Shown here piece by piece: positions 26,349 to 35,490 of a DNA stretch of 64,000 bases (its first letter is position 1; each line of letters opens with the position of its first letter). The stretch comes from Leuconostoc holzapfelii (lineage in GTDB: Bacteria; Bacillota; Bacilli; Lactobacillales; Lactobacillaceae). The translations under genes and the position numbers were made by a program. The stretch covers positions 108,779 to 172,778 of the forward strand of contig NZ_JAAXPO010000005.1 of the NCBI RefSeq assembly GCF_012396485.1, read 5' to 3'. The notes beneath the pieces are model-generated. The model was given only the letters and a program-made list of their open reading frames with translations, did no database searches and was not told where the DNA came from.

Positions 26349-27038
26349 ATGGATAGTATCAATTTATCACCCCGTCTTTCGGCGGTGGCGAGTTTTGTGC
26401 CAAAAGGCGCACGTATGGCAGATATTGGCTCAGACCACGCTTATTTGCCCGCACATTTATTATTGCAATCAAAAATTAATTTTGCCGTGGTGGGAGAAGT
26501 CGCCAAAGGGCCGCTCGAAAATGCCCGTCATGAATTAGCTAAGCAACGCTTAACTGACGTCACAGTTTTACGGCTTGCGGACGGTTTAGCGGCCGTAACG
26601 GCAGCTGATCAGATTGATACGGTGACGATTGCCGGTATGGGTGGCATATTGATTCGTGATATTTTAGCCGCAGCCAAAGCACGTGGCCAAGTCTTTGAGA
26701 CACTTATTTTACAACCTAATACTGATGAGGCCGTGGTCCGTCAATGGTTAATTGCAAACGCTTACCAATTGACACACGAGCGGATTGTGCAAGAAGACAA
26801 ACATTTCTATGAAATCATTGTGGCCAAGCCAGGCAAGCAAACCTTGTCATCATTAGACTTAACCTTTGGCCCATTTTTACGCGATGAGCAATCGCCAGTT
26901 TTTAAGGCGAAATGGCAAAAAGAAGCAGACCGTATTGCACTGATTTTTGAACGCATGTCGGCAGCGGGCAAAGATGATACGCCAGCCTATCATCAGTGGC
27001 AAGCACGTTACCAACAAATTCAAGAGGTATTGTCATGA
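26349..27038 (+). CDS. trmK: tRNA (adenine-22-N1)-methyltransferase
   Basis: SAM-dependent enzyme that forms m1A22 in certain tRNAs of Gram-positive bacteria. The 229-residue protein contains the SAM loop MADIGSDHAYLP, GEVAKGPLENA, TIAGMGGILI and LQPNTDEAVVRQWL, all typical of TrmK/YqfN. AAAGGA at 26335-26340 precedes the ATG. Its stop overlaps the next gene by 4 bases, the conserved trmK-nif3 pairing of Bacillota. Confidence 0.92.
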   Translation: MDSINLSPRLSAVASFVPKGARMADIGSDHAYLPAHLLLQSKINFAVVGEVAKGPLENARHELAKQRLTDVTVLRLADGLAAVTAADQIDTVTIAGMGGILIRDILAAAKARGQVFETLILQPNTDEAVVRQWLIANAYQLTHERIVQEDKHFYEIIVAKPGKQTLSSLDLTFGPFLRDEQSPVFKAKWQKEADRIALIFERMSAAGKDDTPAYHQWQARYQQIQEVLS

Positions 27039-27823
27039 TTGCCGCGCAAGATCTCATTGATCGCATTGAACAATTTGCACCAAAATCATTAGCCGAGTCA
27101 GGTGATCCTACTGGCTTACAAATTGGTGATCCGCTGCAACCGATTCATCGGGTCATGACGACGCTTGATGTCAGACCAGAAGTTGTGGCAGAAGCCATTG
27201 CGACTGGCGTTGACTTTATTTGGGCCCATCATGAAGCCATGTTTTTTCCGGCCAAAAATTTGGACTTGCGGGTGCCACAAAATAAAATGTATGCTGATTT
27301 AATTCAACATCACATTGTGGTCTATGCTGCCCACACGAATTTAGATAGTGCCCAAGGTGGCATGAATGATTGGTTAGCTGCTGCGATGGGGATAGATCAC
27401 GTGACCCCTTTGATACCACAGCCAGACGGTGTTAGCGGACTGGGACGGATCGGAGATTTGGTGCAACCAATCTCGGTTGCTGACTTCGCTGAGAAGTTAC
27501 GGACGATCTTTAACGTTAAAGCTGTGCGAGTGATTGCCAATGATCTCAACGCCAAGATTCAAAAGGTTGCAGTGCTAGGTGGTGATGGCGGGCGTTATTG
27601 GTCGACTGCCAAAGCAGCCGGTGCAGATGCTTTTGTCACTGCGGATGTTTACTATCACGTTGGCCATGATATTTTGGCTGCTGATTTTGTGGTCATTGAT
27701 CCTGACCATCATATGGAAGCCATCGCGACGGTACCAATGGCCGAAAAAGTGACGGCGTGGTTCGGTGAAACACTCACAGTCTACCCATCAAAAACCAACA
27801 CTGATCCCTATACGTATATCTAA
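27035..27823 (+). CDS. Nif3-like dinuclear metal centre protein (DUF34)
   Basis: A 262-residue member of the Nif3/DUF34 family, in the short form without the PII-like insert. Metal-ligand histidines and acidic residues are visible in IWAHHEAMFFP, VVYAAHTNLDSA and VIDPDHHMEAIA. LGGDGGRYWSTAKAAGADAFVTADVYYHV is the family C-terminal signature. Biochemical function is not settled; a GTP cyclohydrolase I-like activity has been proposed for some members. The ATG at 27035 overlaps the trmK stop. Confidence 0.9.
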   Translation: MIAAQDLIDRIEQFAPKSLAESGDPTGLQIGDPLQPIHRVMTTLDVRPEVVAEAIATGVDFIWAHHEAMFFPAKNLDLRVPQNKMYADLIQHHIVVYAAHTNLDSAQGGMNDWLAAAMGIDHVTPLIPQPDGVSGLGRIGDLVQPISVADFAEKLRTIFNVKAVRVIANDLNAKIQKVAVLGGDGGRYWSTAKAAGADAFVTADVYYHVGHDILAADFVVIDPDHHMEAIATVPMAEKVTAWFGETLTVYPSKTNTDPYTYI

Positions 27824-27865
27824 AATTTCGGGGACGTCCGGACAAATGTGTCGACCAAAAGTTAG

Positions 27866-27914
27866 AAAGGACCGCGATTCCCACAAGCTGTGAGTGAATC
27901 GAGAATAAATTATG
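27866..27914 (+). promoter_or_regulatory. Hairpin between ribosome site and pepT start codon
   Basis: The only good ribosome site upstream of pepT, AAAGGA at 27866-27871, is about 40 bases from the ATG at 27912. Between them lies a stem-loop (CGATTC 27875-27880 with GAATCG 27896-27901; inner CACA with TGTG). Folding would bring the site to a usable distance, a known but rare arrangement. No experiment backs this; it is a structural inference. Confidence 0.35.
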
Positions 27915-29147
27915 ACAAGCGAAAAATACCCTGAATTAGTGAACCGATTTTTGCAATATGTTGCGGTAGATACCCAATCGGATGAGAACGCAACGACAGT
28001 CCCATCTTCCCCTAAAGAAGTGGCCTTTCTGGTTGACATCGCAAAAGAACTTAAAACCATTGGATTGGAAAATGTCCGCACCATGGCAGACGGCTATGTT
28101 TTCGCTGAGTTAGCTGGTAATGTTGATAACGCGCAAGTGCCAACGATTGGGTTTATTGCTCATGTTGATACAGCCGACTTTAAGGGGTCAGATGTCAAAC
28201 CTCAAATCATTGAAAACTATGACGGCCAAGCAACAATTCCACTTGGGGATAGTGGTTACGACTTGAGTCCAGCAGCATCTCCAAGTTTGTCCAAGTATGC
28301 GGGCCACACATTGATTACAACGGATGGGACCACTTTGCTGGGTGCTGATGATAAAGCCGGTGTGGCTGAAATTATTACGGCGGCGCAATATTTGGTTGCA
28401 CACCCTGAAATTAAGCATGGGCCATTGCGATTTGCCTTTGGTCCGGATGAAGAAATTGGGATTGGCGCCGATCATTTTGATACGGCCGCCTTTGGGGCAG
28501 ATTTCGCTTACACAGTTGACGGTGGGCCTGCTGGCGAATTGGAATGGGAAACTTTCTCAGCTGCTGGGGCAACAGTCGATATCCAAGGCCGCAATGTACA
28601 TCCCGGTACGGCCAAAGACACGATGGTGAATGCAATCCAAGTGGCATTTGATTTTCACGCACAGCTGCCAGAACATGATCGCCCAGAAAATACTGCGGGT
28701 CGCGAAGGCTTTTGGCATGTGATGCAGGTGTCTGGTAATCCTGAAGCCGCACAACTGCGCTACATTGTCCGCGATCACGATCGGGCAAAATTTGAAGCAC
28801 GTAAGCAACGCTTGGTAGACATCGCGGATCAGATGAACAAAGAATTTGGGATGACGCGTGTGACGGTTACCCTGAAGGACCAGTACTATAACATGGGGGA
28901 AATCTTAAAAGACGATATGCGTGCTGTGAATTTGGCAGAAAAAGCCATGTTAGCATTAGACATTAAGCCATTGATTGCGCCTGTCCGAGGTGGTACAGAT
29001 GGGTCAAAAATTACTTTCCTTGGTTTACCAACGCCAAACTTGTTTGCTGGTGGCGAAAATATGCATGGCCGTTTTGAATATGTTTCAACGACGGTGATGG
29101 CACAAGCAACCGACACCATCTTGAAGATTATTGAACTCGCGCAGTAA
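27912..29147 (+). CDS. pepT: Peptidase T (tripeptide aminopeptidase)
   Basis: Cytosolic zinc metallopeptidase of family M20 that removes the N-terminal residue of tripeptides. The 411-residue protein has the metal ligands in IGFIAHVDTADF, LGADDKAGVAEI and FGPDEEIGIGADHF, with the second-domain histidine in RNVHPGTAKDTMVNA and PVRGGTDGSKITFLG near the end. Length is typical. No ribosome site sits directly upstream (see the hairpin entry). A terminator follows at 29153. Confidence 0.95.
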   Translation: MTSEKYPELVNRFLQYVAVDTQSDENATTVPSSPKEVAFLVDIAKELKTIGLENVRTMADGYVFAELAGNVDNAQVPTIGFIAHVDTADFKGSDVKPQIIENYDGQATIPLGDSGYDLSPAASPSLSKYAGHTLITTDGTTLLGADDKAGVAEIITAAQYLVAHPEIKHGPLRFAFGPDEEIGIGADHFDTAAFGADFAYTVDGGPAGELEWETFSAAGATVDIQGRNVHPGTAKDTMVNAIQVAFDFHAQLPEHDRPENTAGREGFWHVMQVSGNPEAAQLRYIVRDHDRAKFEARKQRLVDIADQMNKEFGMTRVTVTLKDQYYNMGEILKDDMRAVNLAEKAMLALDIKPLIAPVRGGTDGSKITFLGLPTPNLFAGGENMHGRFEYVSTTVMAQATDTILKIIELAQ

Positions 29148-29152
29148 AGATA

Positions 29153-29181
29153 AAGCACAATCGCTTGGTTGTGCTTTTTTT
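29153..29181 (+). terminator. Terminator after pepT
   Basis: AAGCACAA (29153-29160) pairs with TTGTGCTT (29169-29176) and is followed by a T-run. Confidence 0.85.
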
Positions 29182-29217
29182 GTTACAATAGAAGAGATCA
29201 ATTTTTAGGGGACAAGC

Positions 29218-30135
29218 ATGCGAAAATATCTAACACTTGGTTTTATTGGGCTGATGATCGCTGGTCTGGGTGGCTTTGGCTGGATTTACTATCAAAAAAA
29301 TGCGCTTCAAACTGCTCAACCAAGTGATGCCGCTAAAATCGCCCAGGTAAAAGCCATAAAAATCGTAGCTTTAGGCGATTCCTTGACAGAAGGGGTAGGC
29401 GATAATGCGCATTTGCAAGGTTATACGGGACGCATCGCGAGACAGGTGCAACAACAATATGATGTGAAGGTGACCATGCGGAACTTTGGTCGCGCGGGCG
29501 ATCGGTCTGACCAAATCCAAGCGCGATTAACCACCCAGCCTAAATTACAGTCGGCGATGCGACAAGCCAATGTGATTGTCATGACGGTGGGGGGCAACGA
29601 TTTGCAGCAATTATTACTGAAAAATCAAATGGCTGCCAGCCCAGTTGCCTTGACAAATGCCATTAATGCTGGTCAAAGTGATTATCAAAAAAAGTTAACG
29701 ACGCTTTTTGCGGCTGTCCGGCACTACAATGCTGACGCACCAATCTATATTTTTGGCAACTATAATCCAATCTATGTGCATTTCCCTCAAAGAACTGACT
29801 TGAACCAAGACGTCACGACCTTTAATCAAATTAATCAAAAGGTGGCTCGTGCTGACAAGGCTAGTCATTACGTTGGCATTTTTGATTTAACTTATGGCCA
29901 ATACCGCACACCAAGCGCGCGACGCCACTTATTAAACCAAGCCGATGTGGCGGCACAAGCGTCAGAAAGTCCAGATCAAATCTTAAAAGTTTTGACTGCG
30001 CAGCCCACGGTGTTAAACGACTGGTTAAGTCCCAGTGATAATTTCCACCCCAACCCAACCGGTTATGACTATATGACCAATCAATTATTTCAACAAATGA
30101 AACGAGGACAAGCAGCATGGCTGACAACGCATTAA
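29218..30135 (+). CDS. SGNH/GDSL hydrolase, membrane anchored (YpmR-like)
   Basis: A 305-residue protein with one N-terminal membrane segment (residues ~5-25) and an extracellular SGNH esterase domain. Block I is ALGDSLTEGVGD (serine nucleophile), block III is VGGNDL, and block V is DNFHPNPTGYDYM (aspartate-histidine). It is followed by ypmS- and yozE-like genes in overlapping order as in the ypmR-ypmS pair of Bacillus. The substrate, perhaps a lipid or a wall ester, is unknown. A TGT TACAAT extended -10 at 29181-29189 probably drives it. Confidence 0.87.
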   Translation: MRKYLTLGFIGLMIAGLGGFGWIYYQKNALQTAQPSDAAKIAQVKAIKIVALGDSLTEGVGDNAHLQGYTGRIARQVQQQYDVKVTMRNFGRAGDRSDQIQARLTTQPKLQSAMRQANVIVMTVGGNDLQQLLLKNQMAASPVALTNAINAGQSDYQKKLTTLFAAVRHYNADAPIYIFGNYNPIYVHFPQRTDLNQDVTTFNQINQKVARADKASHYVGIFDLTYGQYRTPSARRHLLNQADVAAQASESPDQILKVLTAQPTVLNDWLSPSDNFHPNPTGYDYMTNQLFQQMKRGQAAWLTTH

Positions 30136-30728
30136 CGCGCCTGCAACCAAAACAAAAACCAACACGGGTTTGGTTTTGGGCTTTTTGGACAGTGATCTTA
30201 TTGTGTCTTTTGGGTTTGGGTACGACCTATTATCTGGCCACGCAAACAATTCAGGTGCAAGATGAGCCAGCCAAAATTGCACCCGGTGATGCCACGTTTG
30301 ATGTGAATCTCGATACCAAGCAAGTCAATGCGCTGGTGGCTTATTATTTGAAAGATACGCATAACCAAGATTATACTTTCCGGGTGGGCGACGAAATTAT
30401 GCTTTATGGTCAAACAAAATTTCTAGGCGATAAATTCCGATTTGGCTTAGCTATGACCCCAGAAGTGACGAAAAACGGGAATGTGATTTTGACTGCCAAA
30501 GCGATGCGGGTGGGTAACCTACCTTTACCAATTAGCGCAGTGATGCAATATGTGAAATCAAGTTATCATGCACCCAAATTTGTCACGATAAATCCTGCCA
30601 AGAAACAAATCGTCATTAATATGGCGCAGTTGAAAGTGGCACAAGGCATGTCTTTCCGGGCAAAAATTATCGATTTAAAAGCAGGACAATTTGTTTTCGA
30701 AGGTGGGTTAGAAAATGGTAAAAAGTGA
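30117..30728 (+). CDS. YpmS-family membrane protein (DUF2140)
   Basis: A 203-residue protein with a basic N-terminus, one membrane helix at about residues 20-45 (WAFWTVILLCLLGLGTTYYL) and an extracellular domain typical of DUF2140, including FDVNLDTKQVNALVAYYL and GNLPLPISAVMQYV. The molecular function is unknown. It overlaps the SGNH hydrolase by 19 bases and yozE by 14, indicating a tight operon and shared envelope role. Confidence 0.87.
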   Translation: MADNALTRLQPKQKPTRVWFWAFWTVILLCLLGLGTTYYLATQTIQVQDEPAKIAPGDATFDVNLDTKQVNALVAYYLKDTHNQDYTFRVGDEIMLYGQTKFLGDKFRFGLAMTPEVTKNGNVILTAKAMRVGNLPLPISAVMQYVKSSYHAPKFVTINPAKKQIVINMAQLKVAQGMSFRAKIIDLKAGQFVFEGGLENGKK

Positions 30729-30942
30729 TCGGTCGTTTTATAATTGGTTGATGACCAACCGAAACGTTGTCGCAGCAGATGAAGTGCAGCAGTTTGCCAA
30801 TAATGCTTTTTTGGATTCAACTTTTCCAAAGCAAAGTACGGATTTTGACGACATTTCGCAGTATTTGGAAGAAAACGCCACATACTTAACTGCTATGTCA
30901 ATCTTTGATACGGCATGGGCAGCCTACGAAGCGGCACGCTAA
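30715..30942 (+). CDS. YozE-family small protein (UPF0346)
   Basis: A 75-residue acidic protein matching the YozE SAM-like fold: SFYNWLMTNR at the start and FPKQSTDFDDISQYLE in the middle are the conserved blocks. Function unknown. Third gene of the ypmR-ypmS-yozE unit, overlapping ypmS by 14 bases. Confidence 0.87.
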   Translation: MVKSDRSFYNWLMTNRNVVAADEVQQFANNAFLDSTFPKQSTDFDDISQYLEENATYLTAMSIFDTAWAAYEAAR

Positions 30943-30991
30943 ATTTTAGAATGGAGAATGCTGACTGATTCAGTGAGCGATTAAAAAGATT

Positions 30992-31834
30992 ATGGCACAA
31001 ATTATTCAATGGTTCCCTGGTCATATGGCTAAAGCCTTTCGTTTGATGCGCGAAAACCTCAAACTCGTCGACGTGATTTTTGAATTAGTGGATGCGCGAA
31101 TTCCAGAAAGCTCACGGAATCCTGAAGTGGATAAGTTAATTGGTGGCAAGCCCAGATTGTTGATTATGACGAAAGCGGACTTAGCCGATCCAGAACAAAT
31201 CCGTGCGTGGAAACAGCGGTTTGAAGCACAAGGTCACACGGTTTTAGTGCTTGACACACGTGATCCACGCACACCACAATTAGTTACGAAAGCCGCACGT
31301 CGTGCAGTGGCTGCCAAGAAAGAAGCGCAATTAGCGCGTGGGATTCAAGATCAACCCATCCGCGCGATGATTACAGGCATTCCAAACGTTGGTAAGTCCA
31401 CCTTGCTTAATCACTTAGTGATGAAAAACGTGGCCCCAACCGCAGATCGGCCGGGGGTCACTAAAAAAATTGCGTGGTTGAAAACACCGACGAAATTAGA
31501 ACTTTTGGACTCGCCAGGTGTTTTGTGGCCTAAATTTGAAGACCAAGTTGTTGGTTTGAAATTAGCGCTAACAGGGGCGGTAAAAGATACGATTTTTGCC
31601 AAAGATGATGCCGTGTTATACTTGTTGGATTTCTTTAGAGACTATCGGCCTGAGGCAATAATTGACCGCTACCACTTGCCAGCAAATGCTTTTGATGAAG
31701 AAAGCGTTCAGGTATTACTCGCAATTACGCAAAAACTCGGTTTTAAAGATGACTATGACAAAGCTAGTGAGCGGATTCTTAACGATTTACGTAAAGGAAA
31801 GTTGGGACCGTTCACTTTAGATCTCATTGACTGA
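30992..31834 (+). CDS. rbgA: Ribosome biogenesis GTPase RbgA (YlqF)
   Basis: Circularly permuted GTPase needed for late 50S subunit assembly. In the 280-residue protein the G4 motif (MTKADLAD) comes before G1 (TGIPNVGKSTLLN) and G3 (LLDSPGVLW), the permuted order; the N-terminal IQWFPGHMAKAF is the family signature. The ATG at 30992 fits the family start, but GGAG at 30953-30956 lies too far upstream, with a small hairpin (30960-30967 with 30971-30978) between. It is followed by rnhB, a conserved pairing. Confidence 0.95.
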   Translation: MAQIIQWFPGHMAKAFRLMRENLKLVDVIFELVDARIPESSRNPEVDKLIGGKPRLLIMTKADLADPEQIRAWKQRFEAQGHTVLVLDTRDPRTPQLVTKAARRAVAAKKEAQLARGIQDQPIRAMITGIPNVGKSTLLNHLVMKNVAPTADRPGVTKKIAWLKTPTKLELLDSPGVLWPKFEDQVVGLKLALTGAVKDTIFAKDDAVLYLLDFFRDYRPEAIIDRYHLPANAFDEESVQVLLAITQKLGFKDDYDKASERILNDLRKGKLGPFTLDLID

Positions 31835-31838
31835 TGAC

Positions 31839-32612
31839 ATGACTGAAACAATTACACAAATTAAAAAAACGTTAAAAACAGTGACCGATAATCAGGATAT
31901 CCGGCTTGTGCAATGGCGCCAAGACAGCCGCGCTGGCGTGCAGCAGGCGGTCCAACAATGGGACCGTCAGCAAGCAAAACAGGCAGCCAAGACAGAGGCA
32001 TTCCAAGAACGATTTACCTTTGAAAAGCAGTTATGGGTACAAGGCGTGACGCATATTGCCGGGGTGGACGAAGTTGGGCGTGGGCCGTTGGCTGGGCCTG
32101 TGGTTGCTGCGGCAGTGATTTTACCACATGATTTTGCTGAATTAGAGGTGATTGATTCAAAGCAACTGTCTGAAAACATGCGAGATAAGTTGTACGATGA
32201 GATTCTATCCCAAGCGATTTCAGTGGGTGTGGGTGTGGTGGCTTCAGACGTGATTGATGATATCAATATCTATGAAGCTGCGCGATTGGCAATGACCCAA
32301 GCTGTTGAAAATCTGGCACCAGCACCTGAATTTTTACTCGTTGATGCGATGACCATACCTGTTGAGACACCTCAAACCGCTTTGATTAAGGGCGATGCTC
32401 GAAGTAATTCGATTGGGGCTGCCAGCATTGTGGCCAAAGTGACGCGTGATCGTATGATGAGTGAATATGATCGCACGTATCCAGGATATGGCTTTGCGCA
32501 ACATGCGGGTTATGGGACACAGGCACACCTAACGGCCTTGAAAAAATTGGGCGTAACGCCGATTCATCGGCGTTCATTTAGTCCAGTCAAAGCAGTGCTG
32601 ACATCAGAGTAA
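31839..32612 (+). CDS. rnhB: Ribonuclease HII
   Basis: Removes ribonucleotides from DNA-RNA hybrids. The 257-residue protein has an N-terminal extension of ~65 residues common in Bacillota RNase HII, then the catalytic GVDEVGRGPLAGPV (aspartate, glutamate), LLVDAMTI, KGDARSNSIGAASIVAKVTRD and the C-terminal YGTQAHLTALKKLG. ATG at 31839 is favoured; an in-frame TTG at 31827 overlaps rbgA. A terminator follows at 32618. Confidence 0.94.
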   Translation: MTETITQIKKTLKTVTDNQDIRLVQWRQDSRAGVQQAVQQWDRQQAKQAAKTEAFQERFTFEKQLWVQGVTHIAGVDEVGRGPLAGPVVAAAVILPHDFAELEVIDSKQLSENMRDKLYDEILSQAISVGVGVVASDVIDDINIYEAARLAMTQAVENLAPAPEFLLVDAMTIPVETPQTALIKGDARSNSIGAASIVAKVTRDRMMSEYDRTYPGYGFAQHAGYGTQAHLTALKKLGVTPIHRRSFSPVKAVLTSE

Positions 32613-32617
32613 GTCAA

Positions 32618-32647
32618 AAAGTACGGCGCGTTTGTCGTGCTTTTTTT
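32618..32647 (+). terminator. Terminator after rnhB
   Basis: An 8-bp stem (32618-32625 with 32636-32643, one G-T pair) leads into a run of T residues ending at 32647. Confidence 0.82.
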
Positions 32648-32672
32648 GTCGAAAAAAATTTTAAAAATAGCG

Positions 32673-32701
32673 TTTACATCAGGTTATTTCCATAATATAA
32701 T
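32673..32701 (+). promoter_or_regulatory. Promoter of the potD-like gene
   Basis: TTTACA (32673-32678) and a perfect TATAAT (32696-32701) are 17 bases apart. A leader of about 70 bases follows before the gene. Confidence 0.82.
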
Positions 32702-32776
32702 TAAGTTCTGTGTCAACAATCCGTAGGGTTATTGGCGGGTAATTTTAAATGAAATTATAGCTGAGGTGTATATGTA

Positions 32777-33871
32777 TTGAAAAAAATATTTTTGCTGACG
32801 GGCATCATCTTGATCATTGCGGCGGGCTTAGGTTTGTTGAAATGGCAACTCATGACAAGCGAGCAAGCAACCACAAAGGGACAACAACGTGTCGTCCATA
32901 TTTATAATTATGGCAGTTATATCGATCCCGCGCTTTTGACAAAATTCACGCAGCAGACAGGCTATCAAGTCAGTTATGAAACCTATGATTCTAACGAATC
33001 AATGATGGTCAAATTGCAGCAAGGTGGTTCAAACTATGATCTCGTTTTCCCGAGTGAACCATTTGTGACAAAGTTGGCTCAAGACCAGTTGCTTGCGCCA
33101 CTTGACCACCATAAAATTCACGGTTTGAGTCATCTAGACCCGTTATTGTTGAATCAAAATTTTGATCCGCATAACCACTATTCACTGCCATATTTCTGGG
33201 GCACAACGGGAATCATGTATAATGATCAATATTTTTCAAAAGATGATGTGGCGACTTGGCAAAAACTTTGGGCGCCAAAAATGAAAGATCAAGTCATGGT
33301 GATTGATGCGCCACGCGAGTCAATGGGCATGGGCTTACAGGCCTTAGGCTATTCAGAAAATGATGCCAACCCAGCGCATATTGCAGCGGCCAGGCAAAAA
33401 CTAGCCGCTTTGGCCCCTAATGTCAAAGCTATTTTAAATGATGAGATTCGGCCATATGTCAATGCCGGTGAAGCCAACGTCGCCGTTGCCTATTCAGGGG
33501 TTGCGGATTATGCCCATAGCCTGAATCCGCATATTGACTATGTCATACCAAAAGACGGCGGATCGGTATGGACTGATAATATGGCCATCCCTAAAAATGC
33601 AAAAAATCAAGCCGGTGCTTATGCGTTTATCAACTTTTTGCTTGATCCAAAAAATGCGGCCCAAAACGCTGTCTATGTGGCTTATTCAAGTCCAAACTTA
33701 GCAGCTAAAAAATACTTACCCAATACAATAACAACGGATAAAATTCTTTATCCAAAGCGTCATACATTAAAAAATATTGAACATTATCAAAACCTATCGG
33801 ATAACACTGTCGCGGCCTATAGTGACAATTGGTTAGCAGCAAAAATGGCCATGGCCAATGGAGGAAAGTAA
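32777..33871 (+). CDS. PotD-like spermidine/putrescine-binding protein, orphan
   Basis: A 364-residue extracytoplasmic solute-binding protein. HIYNYGSYIDPALLTKF, YDLVFPSEPF, LPYFWGTTGIMYN and VAVAYSGVADY are typical of PotD-type polyamine-binding proteins. The N-terminus is a single hydrophobic segment without a lipobox cysteine, so it may be anchored by an uncleaved helix. The start is TTG at 32777, decided by GAGGTG at 32763-32768; a nearby ATG at 32771 reads out of frame to an early stop. No potABC genes are adjacent, so partner genes must lie elsewhere. The stop overlaps the next start by one base (TAATG). Confidence 0.88.
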   Translation: MKKIFLLTGIILIIAAGLGLLKWQLMTSEQATTKGQQRVVHIYNYGSYIDPALLTKFTQQTGYQVSYETYDSNESMMVKLQQGGSNYDLVFPSEPFVTKLAQDQLLAPLDHHKIHGLSHLDPLLLNQNFDPHNHYSLPYFWGTTGIMYNDQYFSKDDVATWQKLWAPKMKDQVMVIDAPRESMGMGLQALGYSENDANPAHIAAARQKLAALAPNVKAILNDEIRPYVNAGEANVAVAYSGVADYAHSLNPHIDYVIPKDGGSVWTDNMAIPKNAKNQAGAYAFINFLLDPKNAAQNAVYVAYSSPNLAAKKYLPNTITTDKILYPKRHTLKNIEHYQNLSDNTVAAYSDNWLAAKMAMANGGK

Positions 33872-35457
33872 TGGTAACGTTATTAAAAAGTGAGGCAATT
33901 TTTGATGTGGCAACACAATCAACCTTTGCCGGCGCAATCGCGATTTCTGGGCAAAAAATTAGTGCCGTTTATCGAACACCGGTTGATGAGGCCCAATTTG
34001 ATGTTGTTCGGGATTTTGGGGCACAAATGATTGTCCCTGGTTTCGTGGATGCTCATCAGCATACTTATGTGATTTCATTGGTCCAGGCGGGGGCATTGAC
34101 ACCAATTGATTACGGCACAATGCCGGAAGTCTTAGCCCAAGTCGCAAAGGTACCCGAATTTGCTGGTTGGAAAATCCCAATGGGTTATTATGCTAGTGAG
34201 TTCGACCTTGCCGGCACGCCAACAGCTGCAGATATTGATGCCATCGAAGCTGATATCCCGGTCATGTTAGTGGCTGGAGATGTGCATTCCATTTGGCTCA
34301 ATAGCAAGGCTTTGGCTAAAATTCACGTCACGGAAAAGGATCTGGCGGTGGCTGGCGGTGAAATTTTCCGTGACGCTACTGGGGCATTGACTGGTTTCTT
34401 CACCGAAGGTATTGCTACGCACGTCTTAAACCAAGTGCTGGCAACATTGGTGGCTAGCATGCCGGAAAACTATTTATCCTATTTCCGTGAGCTTAATCAA
34501 CAGGGTGTCACGAGTGTCGGTGTGTTAGCCGTATCTGGCCGTGCCGATCAAGATCTGATTAATGAAGACTTGTTCAAAACCATTGAAAATGACATGACCG
34601 TTCGGGCGGCGCTTTTTCCTGGGATGCGCCAGGATGAAACGCGTTTACAACATTTGCTGGCTGAGTTTGAAAACTCTGATCGCGTGCAAATTGCTGGAAC
34701 TAAGCAGTTTTATGATGGGGTAACGAGTACGCAAACTGCCTACATGGTCGATGACTATTTCCCGGGTTCAGGTGAAAAGGGTGCCCCCATGTTACCTGAT
34801 GAGACGTTGCATGCGCTGATCAAACGTTCAAACGCTCTAGATTTACCGATCCGTGTCCATGCCATTGGGGATCGTGCCATCCGGGAAACCTTAATGGCCT
34901 TTGAAGCAGCCGAAGCAGCTTTTCCAATGTCGCCAGGGAAGCGCAATGTGATTGAACATCTGGAAGTTTTTAACCCGGCAGATTTGCCACGTCTCACGCA
35001 TTCTCGCGCGATTCTATCCGTTCAGCCAAGTCATGCTTTGATTAGTTATGAAGGCCTTTGGAAAGAAGTAGGTGAGGCACGGTTACCTTGGATGTTTACA
35101 TTCCGCAAGTTCATTGATCATGGCGCAACTCTGGCATTTGGCACGGATGCACCAGTCGTGATCGGACAAACACCGATTCAGACTATTTTCCAAGCGGTCA
35201 CGCGTCGGACGCTGGCCAATGAGGCTGGGGTTGGTTTGGGATTTGATGAAGCTGTTACGATTGGCGAAGCCATTACTGCCCATACGCTACACGCGGCGCA
35301 AGCCAACCAGCAAACAAATGTTGGCCAGATTGCACCGGGTTATTTTGCTGATTTGGCAATTCTAAGTCAAAATTTGTTAACAACTCCCCCTGATCAATTA
35401 TTAACTGTGGAAACAGTTGCCACAGTCTTTGATGGTCAATTTGTCTGGGAAAAATAA
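33871..35457 (+). CDS. YtcJ-like metal-dependent amidohydrolase
   Basis: A 528-residue amidohydrolase-superfamily enzyme: PGFVDAHQHTYVISL (metal-binding HxH), VAGDVHSIWLNSKAL, VHAIGDRAIRETL, VIEHLEVF and LAFGTDAPVV (metal-binding aspartate) match the YtcJ group, which hydrolyses amide or imine bonds of small molecules. The substrate is unknown; coupling to a polyamine-type binding protein hints at an imported nitrogen compound. ATG at 33871 follows AGGAAAG and overlaps the upstream stop by one base. Confidence 0.87.
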   Translation: MVTLLKSEAIFDVATQSTFAGAIAISGQKISAVYRTPVDEAQFDVVRDFGAQMIVPGFVDAHQHTYVISLVQAGALTPIDYGTMPEVLAQVAKVPEFAGWKIPMGYYASEFDLAGTPTAADIDAIEADIPVMLVAGDVHSIWLNSKALAKIHVTEKDLAVAGGEIFRDATGALTGFFTEGIATHVLNQVLATLVASMPENYLSYFRELNQQGVTSVGVLAVSGRADQDLINEDLFKTIENDMTVRAALFPGMRQDETRLQHLLAEFENSDRVQIAGTKQFYDGVTSTQTAYMVDDYFPGSGEKGAPMLPDETLHALIKRSNALDLPIRVHAIGDRAIRETLMAFEAAEAAFPMSPGKRNVIEHLEVFNPADLPRLTHSRAILSVQPSHALISYEGLWKEVGEARLPWMFTFRKFIDHGATLAFGTDAPVVIGQTPIQTIFQAVTRRTLANEAGVGLGFDEAVTIGEAITAHTLHAAQANQQTNVGQIAPGYFADLAILSQNLLTTPPDQLLTVETVATVFDGQFVWEK

Positions 35458-35458
35458 T

Positions 35459-35488
35459 AAAGAGCGATCTCGTCAGATCGTTCTTTTT
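35459..35488 (+). terminator. Terminator after the amidohydrolase gene
   Basis: A 12-bp stem with one G-T pair (35459-35470 and 35475-35486) ends in a T-run. The reverse-strand regulator gene ends 3 bases further, so the hairpin, with A residues on its 5' side, may serve both directions. Confidence 0.85.
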
Positions 35489-35490
35489 GT

